This document shows, one piece after another, positions 1-8,672 of a stretch of 64,000 nucleotides of DNA. The notes under the pieces were generated by a model. That model did no database searches, was not told where the DNA came from, and worked only from the letters and a program-made list of their open reading frames with translations. This DNA comes from Anaeromyxobacter oryzisoli (GTDB lineage Bacteria; Myxococcota; Myxococcia; Myxococcales; Anaeromyxobacteraceae): contig NZ_JALCZA010000015.1 of NCBI RefSeq assembly GCF_022690765.1, positions 1-64,000 on the forward strand, in the 5' to 3' direction. Position 1 is the stretch's first letter. Each line of letters opens with the position of its first letter. The position numbers were made by a program, and so were the translations under genes.

Positions 1-823
1 GGGCGCCAGGCGCGCCCGCGCCGCCGGTGGCGCCCGCGCCGCCGGTGGCGCCCGGAACGCCGGGCACCGGCTCGCCGCCGAGGATGCCCTGCGCGCTCGC
101 GGTGAGCGCGCGGAGCTGCGCGGTCAGCCCCTCCACGTTCACGACGATGGCGTGGATCCGCTCCTTGTCGCGCCCGGAGATGTCGCGCAGGTCGTTGGTG
201 AACTCGCGGGTGTTCTCGAGGATGTCGGCGAGGTTCCGGCTGTTCTCGTCGACGATCCCCTCGACCTGCTGGGTGATGCGCGCGAGGTTCTCGATGACGT
301 TCCGCAGGCTGCCCCGGCCGCTCGTCACCGTCTGGGCGAGATCGCCCGTGACGGTCTGGACGTCGTTCGAGATCTTGGAGAGCGACTCCACGAGCTGCTG
401 GATGCTCGTCGCCTCCTTGATGCAGGTGATCTCGCGCTCGGACTCCGGCAGGGAGGCGAGGAGCGGCCTGGACTCCGACCCGGGGGCCACGTCGAGGAGG
501 GCGTCCGGGAGGAGCGCCGACGGGAACACCTTGGTGAGGCAGGCGTCGGTGTGGAGCTGGACGTCCTTCTTGATGCGGATCTCGAGGAGCGCCTTCGCCC
601 CCACGAGCGAGATCTTCGACACCTCGCCGACCTGGATGCCGGCGATCTGCACCTTGCTCTTCCAGGTGAGGCCGGTGGCGTCGGAGAAGCGCGCCACGAC
701 GAGGTAGCTCTCCTTGTCGGAGAAGCCGCCCTTCTTGAGGAACGTGAAGGCGAACAGCAGCGACAGCCCGGTCACGGCGACCAGGGCGCCCACGGCGAGG
801 GCCTTGTTGAACGCGGGCTTCAC
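1..823 (-). CDS. mlaD: MlaD-type MCE lipid-binding protein (partial, C-terminus beyond window)
   Basis: This encodes the substrate-binding MCE subunit of an Mla-type phospholipid transport system, anchored in the inner membrane and facing the periplasm. It starts with GTG at 823, followed at once by a hydrophobic anchor (about residues 8-25). An MCE/MlaD domain follows, seen as FSDATGLTWKSKVQIAGIQVG. The rest is a long helical region of the kind seen in MCE proteins (TRQ/ENL/NDL heptad-like spacing). The visible end is a Gly/Ala/Pro-rich tail (GATGGAGATGGAGAP) running off the window. It lies 25 bp after mlaF and completes the order E-F-D. The start is supported by the hydrophobic N-terminus; the true C-terminus cannot be seen. 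Confidence 0.85.
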   Translation of the reverse strand, partial: MKPAFNKALAVGALVAVTGLSLLFAFTFLKKGGFSDKESYLVVARFSDATGLTWKSKVQIAGIQVGEVSKISLVGAKALLEIRIKKDVQLHTDACLTKVFPSALLPDALLDVAPGSESRPLLASLPESEREITCIKEATSIQQLVESLSKISNDVQTVTGDLAQTVTSGRGSLRNVIENLARITQQVEGIVDENSRNLADILENTREFTNDLRDISGRDKERIHAIVVNVEGLTAQLRALTASAQGILGGEPVPGVPGATGGAGATGGAGAPGA

Positions 824-848
824 GGTGAGCAGAGCACGGGGGCTGGGG

Positions 849-1601
849 TCACTGCTTCTGGAACCAGGTGGAGAGGAAGCGCTGCACGAACGGGTCCTTG
901 CTGTCGCGCACCTCCGCCGGCGTGCCTTCCGCCGCGAGGCGGCCATCGTAGAGCACCGCCATCCGATCGGCCACACGGAAAGCGCTGGCGATGTCGTGCG
1001 AGATCACCATGCTGGTGATACCGAGCCGCTCCTTCGCGTGCTGGATCATCTCGTCCACGTAGTTGGTGGTGATGGGGTCGAGGCCGGTGGTGGGCTCGTC
1101 GTAGAGCACGACCTGGGGGTCCGAGACGAGCGCCCGCGCCAGCGCCACCCGCTTGCGCATGCCGCCGGAGAGCTCGGCGGGCCAGCGCGGGAGGACCTCC
1201 TCCCCGAGGTCCACGACCGCGAGCTTCTCGACGACCCGCGCCCGGACCTCCTCGCGCGAGAGCTTCTGCCCCCGCCGCCGCTCGCGGAGCGGGAACGCCA
1301 CGTTGTCGAAGACGTTCATCGAGTCGAAGAGCGCGGCCCCCTGGAAGACCATCCCGAACTGCTGCCGGGCCTCGGTGAGCGCCTTGCCCTCGAGCGCGGA
1401 GATCTCCTTCCCGCCCACGACCACCCGGCCGCGGTCTGGCTTGAGGAGGCCGATGACGTGCTTCATGAGCACGGTCTTCCCGGAGCCGGACCCGCCGAGC
1501 ACCACGTAGGTCTGCCCGTCCGGCACGGTGAGGCTCACGCCCTGCAGGACGTGGTTGTCCCCGAACGACTTCCAGAGGTCGGTCACCTCGATCGCGGCCA
1601 T
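849..1601 (-). CDS. mlaF: MlaF-type ABC transporter ATPase
   Basis: This 250-residue ATPase powers the Mla/MCE lipid transporter on the cytoplasmic side of the inner membrane. All ABC motifs are present: Walker A GGSGSGKT (36-43), Q-loop near 87, signature LSGGM (144-148), Walker B VVLYDEP (164-170) and switch His 202 in ISHD. The phrase DEPTTGLDPITT is typical of the MlaF branch. It follows mlaE after 4 bp and precedes mlaD, so the three are almost certainly co-transcribed. Confidence 0.93.
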   Translation of the reverse strand: MAAIEVTDLWKSFGDNHVLQGVSLTVPDGQTYVVLGGSGSGKTVLMKHVIGLLKPDRGRVVVGGKEISALEGKALTEARQQFGMVFQGAALFDSMNVFDNVAFPLRERRRGQKLSREEVRARVVEKLAVVDLGEEVLPRWPAELSGGMRKRVALARALVSDPQVVLYDEPTTGLDPITTNYVDEMIQHAKERLGITSMVISHDIASAFRVADRMAVLYDGRLAAEGTPAEVRDSKDPFVQRFLSTWFQKQ

Positions 1602-1605
1602 CGGG

Positions 1606-2358
1606 TCAGGTCCCCACGAACAGGACGGTCGCGGCGTAGTCCGCGACGAGGATCGCGATGGAGCTCGAGACCACCGCGCGGGTGGTCCCCTCGCCGACCC
1701 CGCGCGCGCCGCCGCTGGCCGAGTAGCCGCGCCAGGTGGTGATGAGCGAGACGATGGCGCCGAAGATGACCGCCTTCCAGAGCCCGTGGAAGATGTCGTC
1801 CGGCCCGACGATCTCGCGGGTGTGGGCGATGAAGGGGCCCTCCGGGATCCCCGCCACGTAGACGCCCATCACGTACGCGCCCGCGAAGCCGAGCGCGTTG
1901 AAGAGCATGGTGAGCGCGGGGAACATGAGGATGGAGGCGATCACCCGCGGGACGACCAGGTACTGGATGGGCGAGACCGCCATGGTCTCCATGGCGTCGA
2001 TCTGCTCGGTCACCCGCATGGTCCCGAGCTCGGTGGCGATGGCGCTGCCCGCCCGGCCGGTCACCATGAGGGCGGTGAACACCGGGGACAGCTCGCGGGA
2101 GAGGGCGAAGGCGGTCGAGCCCCCCACGTAGCCCTCCGCGGCGAACTGCTTCATCGCGAAGTTCATCTGCAGGCCGAAGACCATCCCGGCGAAGGTGCCG
2201 GTCACCCCCACGATGAACGCCGACCCCGCCCCGATGAACGCCATCTGGGCGAGGATGAGCTCCAGCCGCGCCGGCGGCCGCAACGCCCAGGCGACGGTCT
2301 CGGTGGCGAAGAACAGCATCCGCCCGAAGTCCTCGATGCCGGCACGCAGGGTCCTCAT
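1606..2358 (-). CDS. mlaE: MlaE-type ABC transporter permease
   Basis: This is a 250-residue inner-membrane permease of the MlaE family, partner of MlaF and MlaD in lipid transport between the membranes. Several hydrophobic helices are visible, with family-like segments such as GMVFGLQMNFAMKQFAAEG and the conserved ELGTMRVTEQIDAMETM loop. The ATG at 2358 (MRTLRAG) gives the usual family length. Codons further upstream look non-coding and run into the repeat element at 2409. It is the first gene of the mlaEFD operon. Confidence 0.92.
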   Translation of the reverse strand: MRTLRAGIEDFGRMLFFATETVAWALRPPARLELILAQMAFIGAGSAFIVGVTGTFAGMVFGLQMNFAMKQFAAEGYVGGSTAFALSRELSPVFTALMVTGRAGSAIATELGTMRVTEQIDAMETMAVSPIQYLVVPRVIASILMFPALTMLFNALGFAGAYVMGVYVAGIPEGPFIAHTREIVGPDDIFHGLWKAVIFGAIVSLITTWRGYSASGGARGVGEGTTRAVVSSSIAILVADYAATVLFVGT

Positions 2359-2408
2359 CGCGCCGCATTCTGGCACGCCCTCCCCCGGAGCGCCTGTTCT
2401 CGAACGTG

Positions 2409-2596
2409 TCATGGCGCCACCCGCTTGCGTTGAGCGTCGCGAGGCACACGATGCCGTCGCCGAGCGGGGGCACACGACGACCGAGCAGCGCAGGCGTGCC
2501 TGTTGGCACGTCGAGCAGCGCAGGGAGGAGTCTGCCCCGCGCAGGCAGGCAGCGTGCGCCGCAGCAGCTCAAGGCGAGGGGGTGTCGCCATCAGGA
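2409..2596 (+). repeat. Dispersed ~190-bp intergenic element, copy A
   Basis: This is the best-preserved copy of an element also found at 4813-5006, 8132-8302 (inverted), about 25330-25470 (partial) and about 36808-36968 (partial). Shared landmarks in order are TCATGGCGCCA, GAGGCACACGATGCCGTCGC, GGGCACACGACGACCGAGCA, GCAGGCAGGCAGCGTGCG and CGCCATCAG. It fills the space between mlaE and the zinc-ribbon gene. No protein is predicted from it with confidence. Confidence 0.85.
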
Positions 2597-2646
2597 GCCA
2601 GGGGGGGGTGCGGCCGCGGAGGACCGCCGCTATACTGCGCGGCCCC

Positions 2647-3075
2647 ATGGTCAAGGTCGGCGGCGAGGTCGATGCGTTCTGCACGAAGTGCCAGCTCACG
2701 CTGGCTCACACGGTCCACGCGATGGTGTCGGAGCGGCCGGTGAAGGTCGAGTGCAACACCTGCCACGCGGTGCACCGGTACAAGGGGCCCATCGGCGCCG
2801 CCAAGGCGGCGGCGAAGGCCGCGCACGGCCGGCCGGCGTCCGCGCGGGCGAACGGGACGGCGCGCGAGCGCCCCGCCGCGGTCTCGTTCGAGGAGCTGCT
2901 CGGCGGGCGCAACGTCGCCGCGGCGCAGCCCTACTCGCCGAAGAAGACGTTCGCGATGGACGAGGTCGTCGATCACCCGATGTTCGGCCGCGGCTTCGTG
3001 TCCGGGGTCCGGGACGGCAAGGTGGAGATCACCTTCCGCTCCGACGTGAAGATCCTCGTCCACGGCCGCGGGTAG
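2647..3075 (+). CDS. Zinc-ribbon protein with C-terminal Tudor-like segment
   Basis: This 142-residue cytoplasmic protein of unknown function starts with ATG at 2647. The N-terminus has two CxxC knuckles (CTKC near 13 and CNTC near 39), a likely zinc ribbon. A basic, Ala-rich linker follows. The C-terminus contains DHPMFGRGFVSGVRDGKVEI, which resembles the small Tudor-like tail of PcrA/UvrD helicases (HxxFGxGxV...VxF), a module used to contact RNA polymerase. That relation is inference from pattern. The gene stands alone between repeat copy A and the SH3 lipoprotein gene. Confidence 0.75.
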   Translation: MVKVGGEVDAFCTKCQLTLAHTVHAMVSERPVKVECNTCHAVHRYKGPIGAAKAAAKAAHGRPASARANGTARERPAAVSFEELLGGRNVAAAQPYSPKKTFAMDEVVDHPMFGRGFVSGVRDGKVEITFRSDVKILVHGRG

Positions 3076-3192
3076 GGAGCCGGCGCACACGCGCCGCGCT
3101 TCCCCGGCGCGCCGCCGTCCGGTACGTTCACGGTCGGTAGGTAGCTCACTTCGACGCCCCGCCCCCGGAGGGGAGCTGGAGCTGGTGATCCC

Positions 3193-3972
3193 ATGCGCGC
3201 ACTCCTCGCGGTCGCCGTCCTCGCCGCCCTCGTCTCCTGCAAGCGGTCGCAGCCCGCCGCGCCCGCGAGCCCCGCGGACGCCGGGCCCGCGGCCGCCGCG
3301 CCGGCCGGTGCGCCCTCGAGCGCGTTCGTCGGCACCGTCGTCGCGCTCCGCCGCGAGCCGAGCGACGCGGCGAAGGTCCCCGGGCCGACCGGCAAGAGCG
3401 TGGGCAACTTCCTCGCGACGCTCCACCGCGGCGAGCAGGTGACCGTGGTCGAGGCGCGGGAGGACTGGGCGAAGGTCCGGCTCTCCGACGATCACGAGGG
3501 GTGGCTCAAGCGGACCGCGCTCGTCGAGGACGCCGGCGCCTCGCCGGCGACGGTCCTCGTCGCGGCGGACGTGTTCGACCGTCCCGAGCTGCTCGCCGCG
3601 AACGCCCGCCGGAAGATCGAGCCCGGCACCCTCGTCCTCGTCCTGAAGCAGCGGCCGCCCTTTGCCGAGGTGAACGTCGCGGGGACGCAGACGGCCTGGG
3701 TGCTCGCGGAGCGGCTCGCGACCGGCGACAAGGAGATCGCCGTCGCCAAGCTGATGCAGAAGGCCCGCTGGCTCGCGCGGATCGGCAAGAAGGACGAGGC
3801 GCTCCAGGCGCTCGCCCTCGCCCGCGAGAACTTCGCCGGGGTCGCCCTGGTGGACGTCCTCGCGCGCGAGCTCGGCGAGGAGCCGGCTCCCGCCGACGGC
3901 GCCGCGGCCGCGCCCGCCGGCGGCGAGCCCGTGCCGGCGCCGGCGCCGGCCGAGAGCGGAACGCGGCCGTAG
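3193..3972 (+). CDS. SH3-domain lipoprotein
   Basis: This 259-residue predicted lipoprotein has a signal peptide MRALLAVAVLAALVSC ending in a good lipobox (LVSC, Cys16). An Ala/Pro-rich spacer follows. Residues about 45-115 form a bacterial SH3-like region (TVVALRREPSDAAKV ... WAKVRLSDDHEGWLKR), and a second weaker SH3-like stretch follows at about 118-180. The C-terminus is an Ala/Pro-rich tail. Such proteins usually bind cell-wall peptides; the specific role here is unknown. It is convergent with the RluA-type gene. Confidence 0.75.
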   Translation: MRALLAVAVLAALVSCKRSQPAAPASPADAGPAAAAPAGAPSSAFVGTVVALRREPSDAAKVPGPTGKSVGNFLATLHRGEQVTVVEAREDWAKVRLSDDHEGWLKRTALVEDAGASPATVLVAADVFDRPELLAANARRKIEPGTLVLVLKQRPPFAEVNVAGTQTAWVLAERLATGDKEIAVAKLMQKARWLARIGKKDEALQALALARENFAGVALVDVLARELGEEPAPADGAAAAPAGGEPVPAPAPAESGTRP

Positions 3973-4120
3973 CCGACCTCCGGGCGAGCCGGAGGACTTC
4001 GCCGAGGGTCGAAGCGCGCGCGCGGGCCGCCCCTCGACTCCGCGCGGCCCGTGGGGCGCGCTCCGCTCGGGGCGAACGGGAAGAGTTTCGCGGGCCGAGG
4101 CCGAGGCCTCCCCCCCGCCC

Positions 4121-4816
4121 CTACCCTCCCCGCAGCGCCGCGAGGGCGGCCGCGAGATCCGCCGGCAGCGGCGCCTCGATCGCGAGGGGCGCGCCGCTCG
4201 CGGGGTGGCGCAGCTCGAGCCGGGCGGCGTGGAGGGGGGTGCGCTCGAGCAGGATCGCAGCGTCGGGGCCGCGCAGCGGCTCCGCCTCGCCGTAGTCCGG
4301 ATCCACCGCGAGCGGCAGGCCGGCGTCGGCGAGGTGGACCCGGATCTGGTGCGTCCGGCCGGTCTCGGGGAGCGCCTCGACGAGGGCGAGCGGTCCGCCC
4401 GCCCACGGCCGGACCGGAAAGGCCTCCAGGAGCCGGACCACGGTCGCCGACGGCTTGCCCTTCGGATCCCCGGGGCGCGCCGGCCGCATCCGCCCGCGCC
4501 GCGCCGGCGCGATGGGGACGTCGATCCGGCGCTCGGCGGCGGGGGTGCCGCGCACGAGCGCGAGGTAGCGCTTCCGGGGCTCGCCGCGATCGAAGGCGAG
4601 GTTCAGGGTGCGGTGGGCCTCGGCGGTGCGCGCGAAGACCACGACGCCGCTCGTGCCCCGGTCCAGCCGGTGGACCACCCAGAGCCGGCCGTGGGCCGCC
4701 TCGAGCTCCTCGCGCAGGCTCGTCTCGCCGCCCTGCCGCCCCGGGATGACGAGCCGCCCGGCGGGCTTGTCCACCACCAGGAGGTGGGCGTCCTCGAGCA
4801 GGACCGGGATCGTCAT
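4121..4816 (-). CDS. RluA-family RNA pseudouridine synthase
   Basis: This 231-residue pseudouridine synthase converts specific uridines of rRNA or tRNA. Motif I HRLDRGTSG contains the catalytic Asp52, and GRTHQIRVHLADAG is the conserved later motif. No S4 domain is present, so it is of the short RluA/TruC-like type; the target RNA cannot be read from sequence. The ATG at 4816 (MTIPVLLED) is the natural start and sits exactly on the left end of repeat copy B. Gene order is M16 pair, repeat, then this gene. Confidence 0.88.
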   Translation of the reverse strand: MTIPVLLEDAHLLVVDKPAGRLVIPGRQGGETSLREELEAAHGRLWVVHRLDRGTSGVVVFARTAEAHRTLNLAFDRGEPRKRYLALVRGTPAAERRIDVPIAPARRGRMRPARPGDPKGKPSATVVRLLEAFPVRPWAGGPLALVEALPETGRTHQIRVHLADAGLPLAVDPDYGEAEPLRGPDAAILLERTPLHAARLELRHPASGAPLAIEAPLPADLAAALAALRGG

Positions 4817-5006
4817 GGCGCCAACCGTCGCCGAGCGTGGGCACACGACGACCGAGCAGCGCAGGCCATCCGAGGCTCCGTTCGCCCTGAGCGTAGGCGC
4901 GCGGAGCGCGCCGGAGTCGAAGGGCGAGCAGCGCAGGGCGAAGTCTGCCCCGCGCAGGCAGGCAGCGTGCGCCGCAGCAGCTCAAGACGAGTGGGGGTCG
5001 CCATCA
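4813..5006 (+). repeat. Dispersed ~190-bp element, copy B
   Basis: It aligns with copy A from TCATGGCGCCA through GGGCACACGACGACCGAGCA and GCAGGCAGGCAGCGTGCG to CGCCATCAG, with a different central stretch. Its left end contains the start codon of the RluA-type gene and its right end contains the stop codon of the M16 gene, both read on the minus strand. Confidence 0.85.
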
Positions 5007-6323
5007 GACCATCTTCCGGGCGGGCACCACCTTCACGGGCCCGAACTTCTCGAGGGATCGCGCGATGGCCTTCGCCGGCCCCACCGCCACGATGGCGCTC
5101 CGCTCCCGGGGCAGGTAGCGGCGGGCCACGACCCGGCACGCCTCGGTCGTCACCGCCCGGATGCGCTCCCGGAAGCCGGTCACCTCGTCCTCGGAGAGGC
5201 CGAACAGCGCGAGGTCCGAGAGCTTCTCGGCGAGCTGGTCGTGCGTCTCGAGCGAGAGCGGGTACAGGCCGGAGAGGTAGCTCTGCGTCCGCTCCAGCTC
5301 CTCGGCCGTCGGCCCGTCCCCGCAGAAGCGGGCGGTCTCGTCGAGCGCGACCTGGACGATCTCGGCCGTCGTCTCGACCTTCGTGAACGTCGAGACGAAG
5401 AAGAGGCCCCCTGCCCCGCTCGTCGCGAAGCGGCTCCGGACGCCGTAGGAGAGCCCCCGCTCCACGCGGATCGCCTCCATGAGGCGCGAGGTGAACCCGC
5501 CGCCGAGGATGGCGCTCGCCACCAGCCCCGGGAAGTAGTCGCGGCTGCTGCGCGCGAACCCCTCCGAGACGATCCGGACCTGCGTCTGGGTCACGTCCGG
5601 CTTGTCCACCACGACCACCGCGGCCCGCGGCGGCGCGGGCGGCGCGATCACCGGGGCGGGCGCGGCCGGGCCTCGCCACCCGCCGAGCCGGCGCCGCACC
5701 TGGGCGAGGACCTCCTCCGCGCGGACCGCCCCGACCACGACCACGAACGCGTCGGCGGGCCGGTAGTGGCGGCGGTGGAACGCGAGCACGTCGGCGCGGC
5801 GCGCGGCGCCGAGGTCCTTCACGCTCCCCTCCGGCGCGTGGCCGTAGGGGTGATCGCCGAACGCCGCCGCGAGCATCGCCCGGTCGGCGACCACGCCGGG
5901 CTCGTCGAGGTCGTGGGCGAGGCTCGCCACCTCGCGCCGGCGGATCCGCTCGACCTCCCGCGCCGGGAACGTCGGGCCGGCCGTCACGTCGGAGAGGATG
6001 TCCAGGCAGCGCGGCAGCGCCTCGACCGGGGCGGTGAGGCCGACGTAGGTGGCGTCCTCGTCCACCCCGGCGGCGAGATCGGCGCCGAGCGACTCGACGG
6101 CGAGGTCGATCTCCGGGCCGGTCCGGCGGCGGGTCCCGCGCCGGGCGGCGAGGGCCACGAGGTGCGCGAGGCCGCAGCGACCGGCCGGATCGAACGAGGC
6201 GCCGCCCCGGATGACGAGCCGCGCGGCGACGAGGGGGACGCCCTTGCGCTCGGCGACGATGACCCGAAGCCCGTTCGGGAGCGTCTCGCGGTGGATCGGG
6301 GGCAGCGTGATGGGGGCGGTCAC
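5004..6323 (-). CDS. M16-family peptidase subunit lacking the zinc motif
   Basis: This 439-residue M16 (insulinase/processing-peptidase) protein starts with GTG at 6323, overlapping the upstream stop in a GTGA arrangement. It has the family N-terminus ETLPNGLRVIV, but where active members carry HxxEH it has HLVAL, so it cannot bind catalytic zinc. C-terminal M16 features are retained (QVRIVSEGF, LSYGVRSRF). M16B enzymes commonly work as a dimer of one active and one inactive subunit, and the adjacent gene encodes the active one. A heterodimer is the best reading. Confidence 0.9.
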   Translation of the reverse strand: MTAPITLPPIHRETLPNGLRVIVAERKGVPLVAARLVIRGGASFDPAGRCGLAHLVALAARRGTRRRTGPEIDLAVESLGADLAAGVDEDATYVGLTAPVEALPRCLDILSDVTAGPTFPAREVERIRRREVASLAHDLDEPGVVADRAMLAAAFGDHPYGHAPEGSVKDLGAARRADVLAFHRRHYRPADAFVVVVGAVRAEEVLAQVRRRLGGWRGPAAPAPVIAPPAPPRAAVVVVDKPDVTQTQVRIVSEGFARSSRDYFPGLVASAILGGGFTSRLMEAIRVERGLSYGVRSRFATSGAGGLFFVSTFTKVETTAEIVQVALDETARFCGDGPTAEELERTQSYLSGLYPLSLETHDQLAEKLSDLALFGLSEDEVTGFRERIRAVTTEACRVVARRYLPRERSAIVAVGPAKAIARSLEKFGPVKVVPARKMV

Positions 6324-7606
6324 CGGCTCTCCTCGGGCTCGAGGACCACCACGCAGCGGCGGGCGGGGGCGAGGTACTCGGCGGCGACGCGCCGCACGTC
6401 GCGGGGGGTCACGGCGGCGTAGTGCTCGAGGGCGCGCCCCGCCTCGCGCCAGTCGCCGAGGAGCGCCTCGGCCTGGCCGAGCGCGTGCGCGACGCCGTGG
6501 TGCGTCGCGAGCTCGTGCAGGACCGAGCTGCGGAGGAGCGCCTGCGCGCGCCGCACCTCGGCCGCGGCGACGCCCTTCGCGGCGATCCCTGCGAGCTCGT
6601 CCCGGAGCACCGCGTCCGCCCGCTCCGCGGAGACGCCGGGCGAGAGCTCCGCGAACGCGAGGAACACCCCCGGATCGATGCGCCAGCCCCAGCTCACCGA
6701 CACGGACACGGCGAGCTCGAGCTCGTGCACCATCCGCCGCCGGAGCCGGGAGGACTCGCCCGACGCGAGGCAGACCTGGAGCACGTCGAGCGCCGCCGAG
6801 TCGGGGCTCCGGCCCGCCGGGCCGCGCCAGCCGGCGAGCAGCGCGGGGGCCTGCGCCGGGTAGCGGACGACGGCGCGCCGCTCGCCGCGCTGGAGGGGCT
6901 CTCCCTGCGGGACCGGAGCCGGGGCCGGGCCGGCGGGGATGTCGCCGTAGAGCCGCTCGACGAGGGCGACGGTCTCGTCGGCGTCCACGTCCCCGACCAC
7001 GTACACCGCCGCGTTGCTCGGGGCGTAGTAGGTCCGGAAGAAGGCCTGGCAGTCCTCGCGGGTGATCCGCTGGATGTCCTCCATCCACCCGATCACCGGC
7101 CAGCGGTAGGGGTGGGCGAGGAAGACGAGCGCCTCGAGCTGCTCCTCCATGAGGCCGAAGATCGAGTTCTCGGTGCGGAGCCGACGCTCCTCCTTGACCA
7201 CCTCGCGCTCCTGCTCCAGCGCCTCGGCGGTGAGCCGCAGCGAGCGCATCCGGTCGGCCTCGAGGTCCACCACCGTGGGGAGCGCGTCCGCGGTGAAGTC
7301 CTCGTAGTAGGCGGTCACGTCGTTCGACGTGTAGGCGTTCGAGTTTCCCCCGCGGGACTCGAGCACGCGGTCGAACTCCTTCGGGCCGTACTTCGCGGCC
7401 CCGTTGAACATCATGTGCTCGAACAGGTGGCTGATGCCGGTGGTGCCGAGGCGCTCGTTGCGCGAGCCCACCTGGAAGAACGTGTAGTAGCTCACCGTCG
7501 GCACGCTCCGCTCCGGCAGGACGCGGAGGCGGAGACCGTTCGGCAGCGTATGGGCCCTCACCTCGCCGAGGTCGAGGACCGCGGAAGTCGTCGATCGCGC
7601 GGACAC
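6320..7606 (-). CDS. M16-family zinc peptidase, active subunit
   Basis: This 428-residue protein carries the inverted zinc motif HLFEH in GISHLFEHMMF, with the downstream Glu region EREVVKEERR, so it is a catalytically competent M16B peptidase. Substrates of bacterial family members are varied short peptides; none can be assigned. No signal peptide is apparent with the chosen GTG start at 7606 (VSARSTTSAVLDLG). An ATG further upstream is in frame but would add 51 residues of unlikely composition. The gene is translationally coupled to the inactive partner and divergent from the XRE gene. Confidence 0.9.
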   Translation of the reverse strand: MSARSTTSAVLDLGEVRAHTLPNGLRLRVLPERSVPTVSYYTFFQVGSRNERLGTTGISHLFEHMMFNGAAKYGPKEFDRVLESRGGNSNAYTSNDVTAYYEDFTADALPTVVDLEADRMRSLRLTAEALEQEREVVKEERRLRTENSIFGLMEEQLEALVFLAHPYRWPVIGWMEDIQRITREDCQAFFRTYYAPSNAAVYVVGDVDADETVALVERLYGDIPAGPAPAPVPQGEPLQRGERRAVVRYPAQAPALLAGWRGPAGRSPDSAALDVLQVCLASGESSRLRRRMVHELELAVSVSVSWGWRIDPGVFLAFAELSPGVSAERADAVLRDELAGIAAKGVAAAEVRRAQALLRSSVLHELATHHGVAHALGQAEALLGDWREAGRALEHYAAVTPRDVRRVAAEYLAPARRCVVVLEPEESR

Positions 7607-7820
7607 GTGGCGAACATAGCCGCGCGGCGCCGCAGCGTCCACGGAGGCCCTCGGCCGCGTGCCCGGCCAGACGCCGCGCACGGGCGAGCGGAGATCGCCG
7701 CGCCGGGCGTGAGGAATCCGTCGCGGCGCCGCGCCGTTCTTATACGTCCAGTACATAGGACACAGGGTCGGTGGATCGGCCCGCGCGATTGGACCTACAA
7801 AGCGGCGCCGCCCAACTGGC

Positions 7821-7833
7821 GAACCATTCGTTC
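7821..7833 (+). promoter_or_regulatory. Possible operator palindrome upstream of the XRE gene
   Basis: GAACCATTCGTTC is a GAAC-N5-GTTC inverted repeat 35 bp before the XRE start and in the divergent promoter region. Small XRE regulators often bind such sites in their own promoter. This is suggestive only. Confidence 0.3.
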
Positions 7834-7868
7834 TTCTAGCGCTTTCAGCAGCGAGAGACCCCAGCCAC

Positions 7869-8114
7869 ATGTCCAACAAGACCAAGACCCAGCGCGATCC
7901 GCGCCGCGAGGAGCTCCGCCGGCTCGGCGAGCGCGTCCGTGAGCACCGCCGTACCCGCGGGATGACCCAGGAGGCGCTCGCGGAGGCGCTCGACCTCTCG
8001 GTCGCCTACGTGAGCCTCATCGAGCGCGGCGGCCGGAACCCGCCCTACACGACCGTCGTGGCCATCGCGCGCGCCCTCGGCGTCCCGCCGGCCCGTATCG
8101 TCGCCGAAGACTAA
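7869..8114 (+). CDS. Small XRE-family HTH regulator
   Basis: This 81-residue protein consists of a basic N-terminal tail and one Cro/CI-type helix-turn-helix (GMTQEALAEALDLSVAYVSL, then IERGGRNPPYTTVVAIARAL). There is no effector domain, so it is expected to act as a simple DNA-binding dimer. Repeat copy C begins 18 bp after its stop. It is transcribed away from the M16 operon and could control it or itself; targets are unknown. Confidence 0.88.
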   Translation: MSNKTKTQRDPRREELRRLGERVREHRRTRGMTQEALAEALDLSVAYVSLIERGGRNPPYTTVVAIARALGVPPARIVAED

Positions 8115-8131
8115 CAGCGCCGCTCGATTGG

Positions 8132-8302
8132 GCTGAGCCCTGCTGCGGCGCACGCTGCCTGCCTGCGCCGGGCAGACTCCTCCGTCCGCTGCTCGACGTG
8201 CCTTCCAGGCACGCCTGCGCTGCTCCGTCGTCGTGTGCCCCGGCTCGGCGACGGCATCGTGTGCCTCGCGACGGGCCCGACCCAACCGAGAGGCGCTATG
8301 AC
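8132..8302 (-). repeat. Dispersed ~190-bp element, copy C (inverted)
   Basis: The reverse complement aligns with copy A over nearly its whole length, including GAGGCACACGATGCCGTCGC, GGCACACGACGAC, GTGCCT/GGCACGTCGAGCAGCG and GCAGGCAGGCAGCGTGCG. It lies between the XRE gene and the small zinc-ribbon gene. Confidence 0.85.
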
Positions 8303-8347
8303 GGCCAGCGGGCCCCGGGCAGCGCGCGGTGGTTTTCCGCCACCGCC

Positions 8348-8572
8348 TCACAGCGAGTCGATCGGCCGGCCGCACGCCGCGCAGCGCCCCGCGCGCCTGC
8401 GGAGCGGGAGGCCGCAGCCCGGGCAGCGCTTCACCGACGGCTCGCGCCGCCGCGCCGCCGCGCGCCCGTCCCCTTCGGGCGCCCGCCCCGCCTCGAGCCG
8501 CGCGACGCGCGCCTCGAGCGACGCGAGCCGCGCGAGCAGTTCCTTCACGGTGGGACGTCTGGTGGCAACCAC
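8348..8572 (-). CDS. Small zinc-ribbon protein
   Basis: This 74-residue protein has an N-terminal heptad-like helix (LLARLASLEARVARLE), a basic linker and a C-terminal zinc ribbon made of CPGCG and CAACG knuckles. The design, a short coiled coil plus a zinc ribbon, suggests a small oligomeric adaptor or nucleic-acid-binding protein. The function is not recognised. It lies divergent to the 5'-nucleotidase gene. Confidence 0.6.
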   Translation of the reverse strand: MVATRRPTVKELLARLASLEARVARLEAGRAPEGDGRAAARRREPSVKRCPGCGLPLRRRAGRCAACGRPIDSL

Positions 8573-8672
8573 GGCGCGCCGAGCGTGCCACGGCGCGCCC
8601 GCCGGTCAAGTTCCGCGGCGGCCCGCGCGGGCGCGTTGAGGCCCCCTCCCGTCCGTGTTATCTGCGGCCGAG

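Noticed and set aside
2606..2613. G8 run before the zinc-ribbon gene as a slippage switch
   Set aside because: It lies outside the reading frame and similar runs occur inside Pro-rich coding regions; no frame break is associated.
4078..4104. GGGAAGAGTTTCGCGGGCC resembling the REP core
   Set aside because: Too many mismatches and no adjacent GTCCGC hairpin.
7745..7820. Imperfect inverted repeat between the M16 and XRE genes (TGGACSTAYAA type)
   Set aside because: Pairing is interrupted and no promoter boxes align with it, so no function is claimed.
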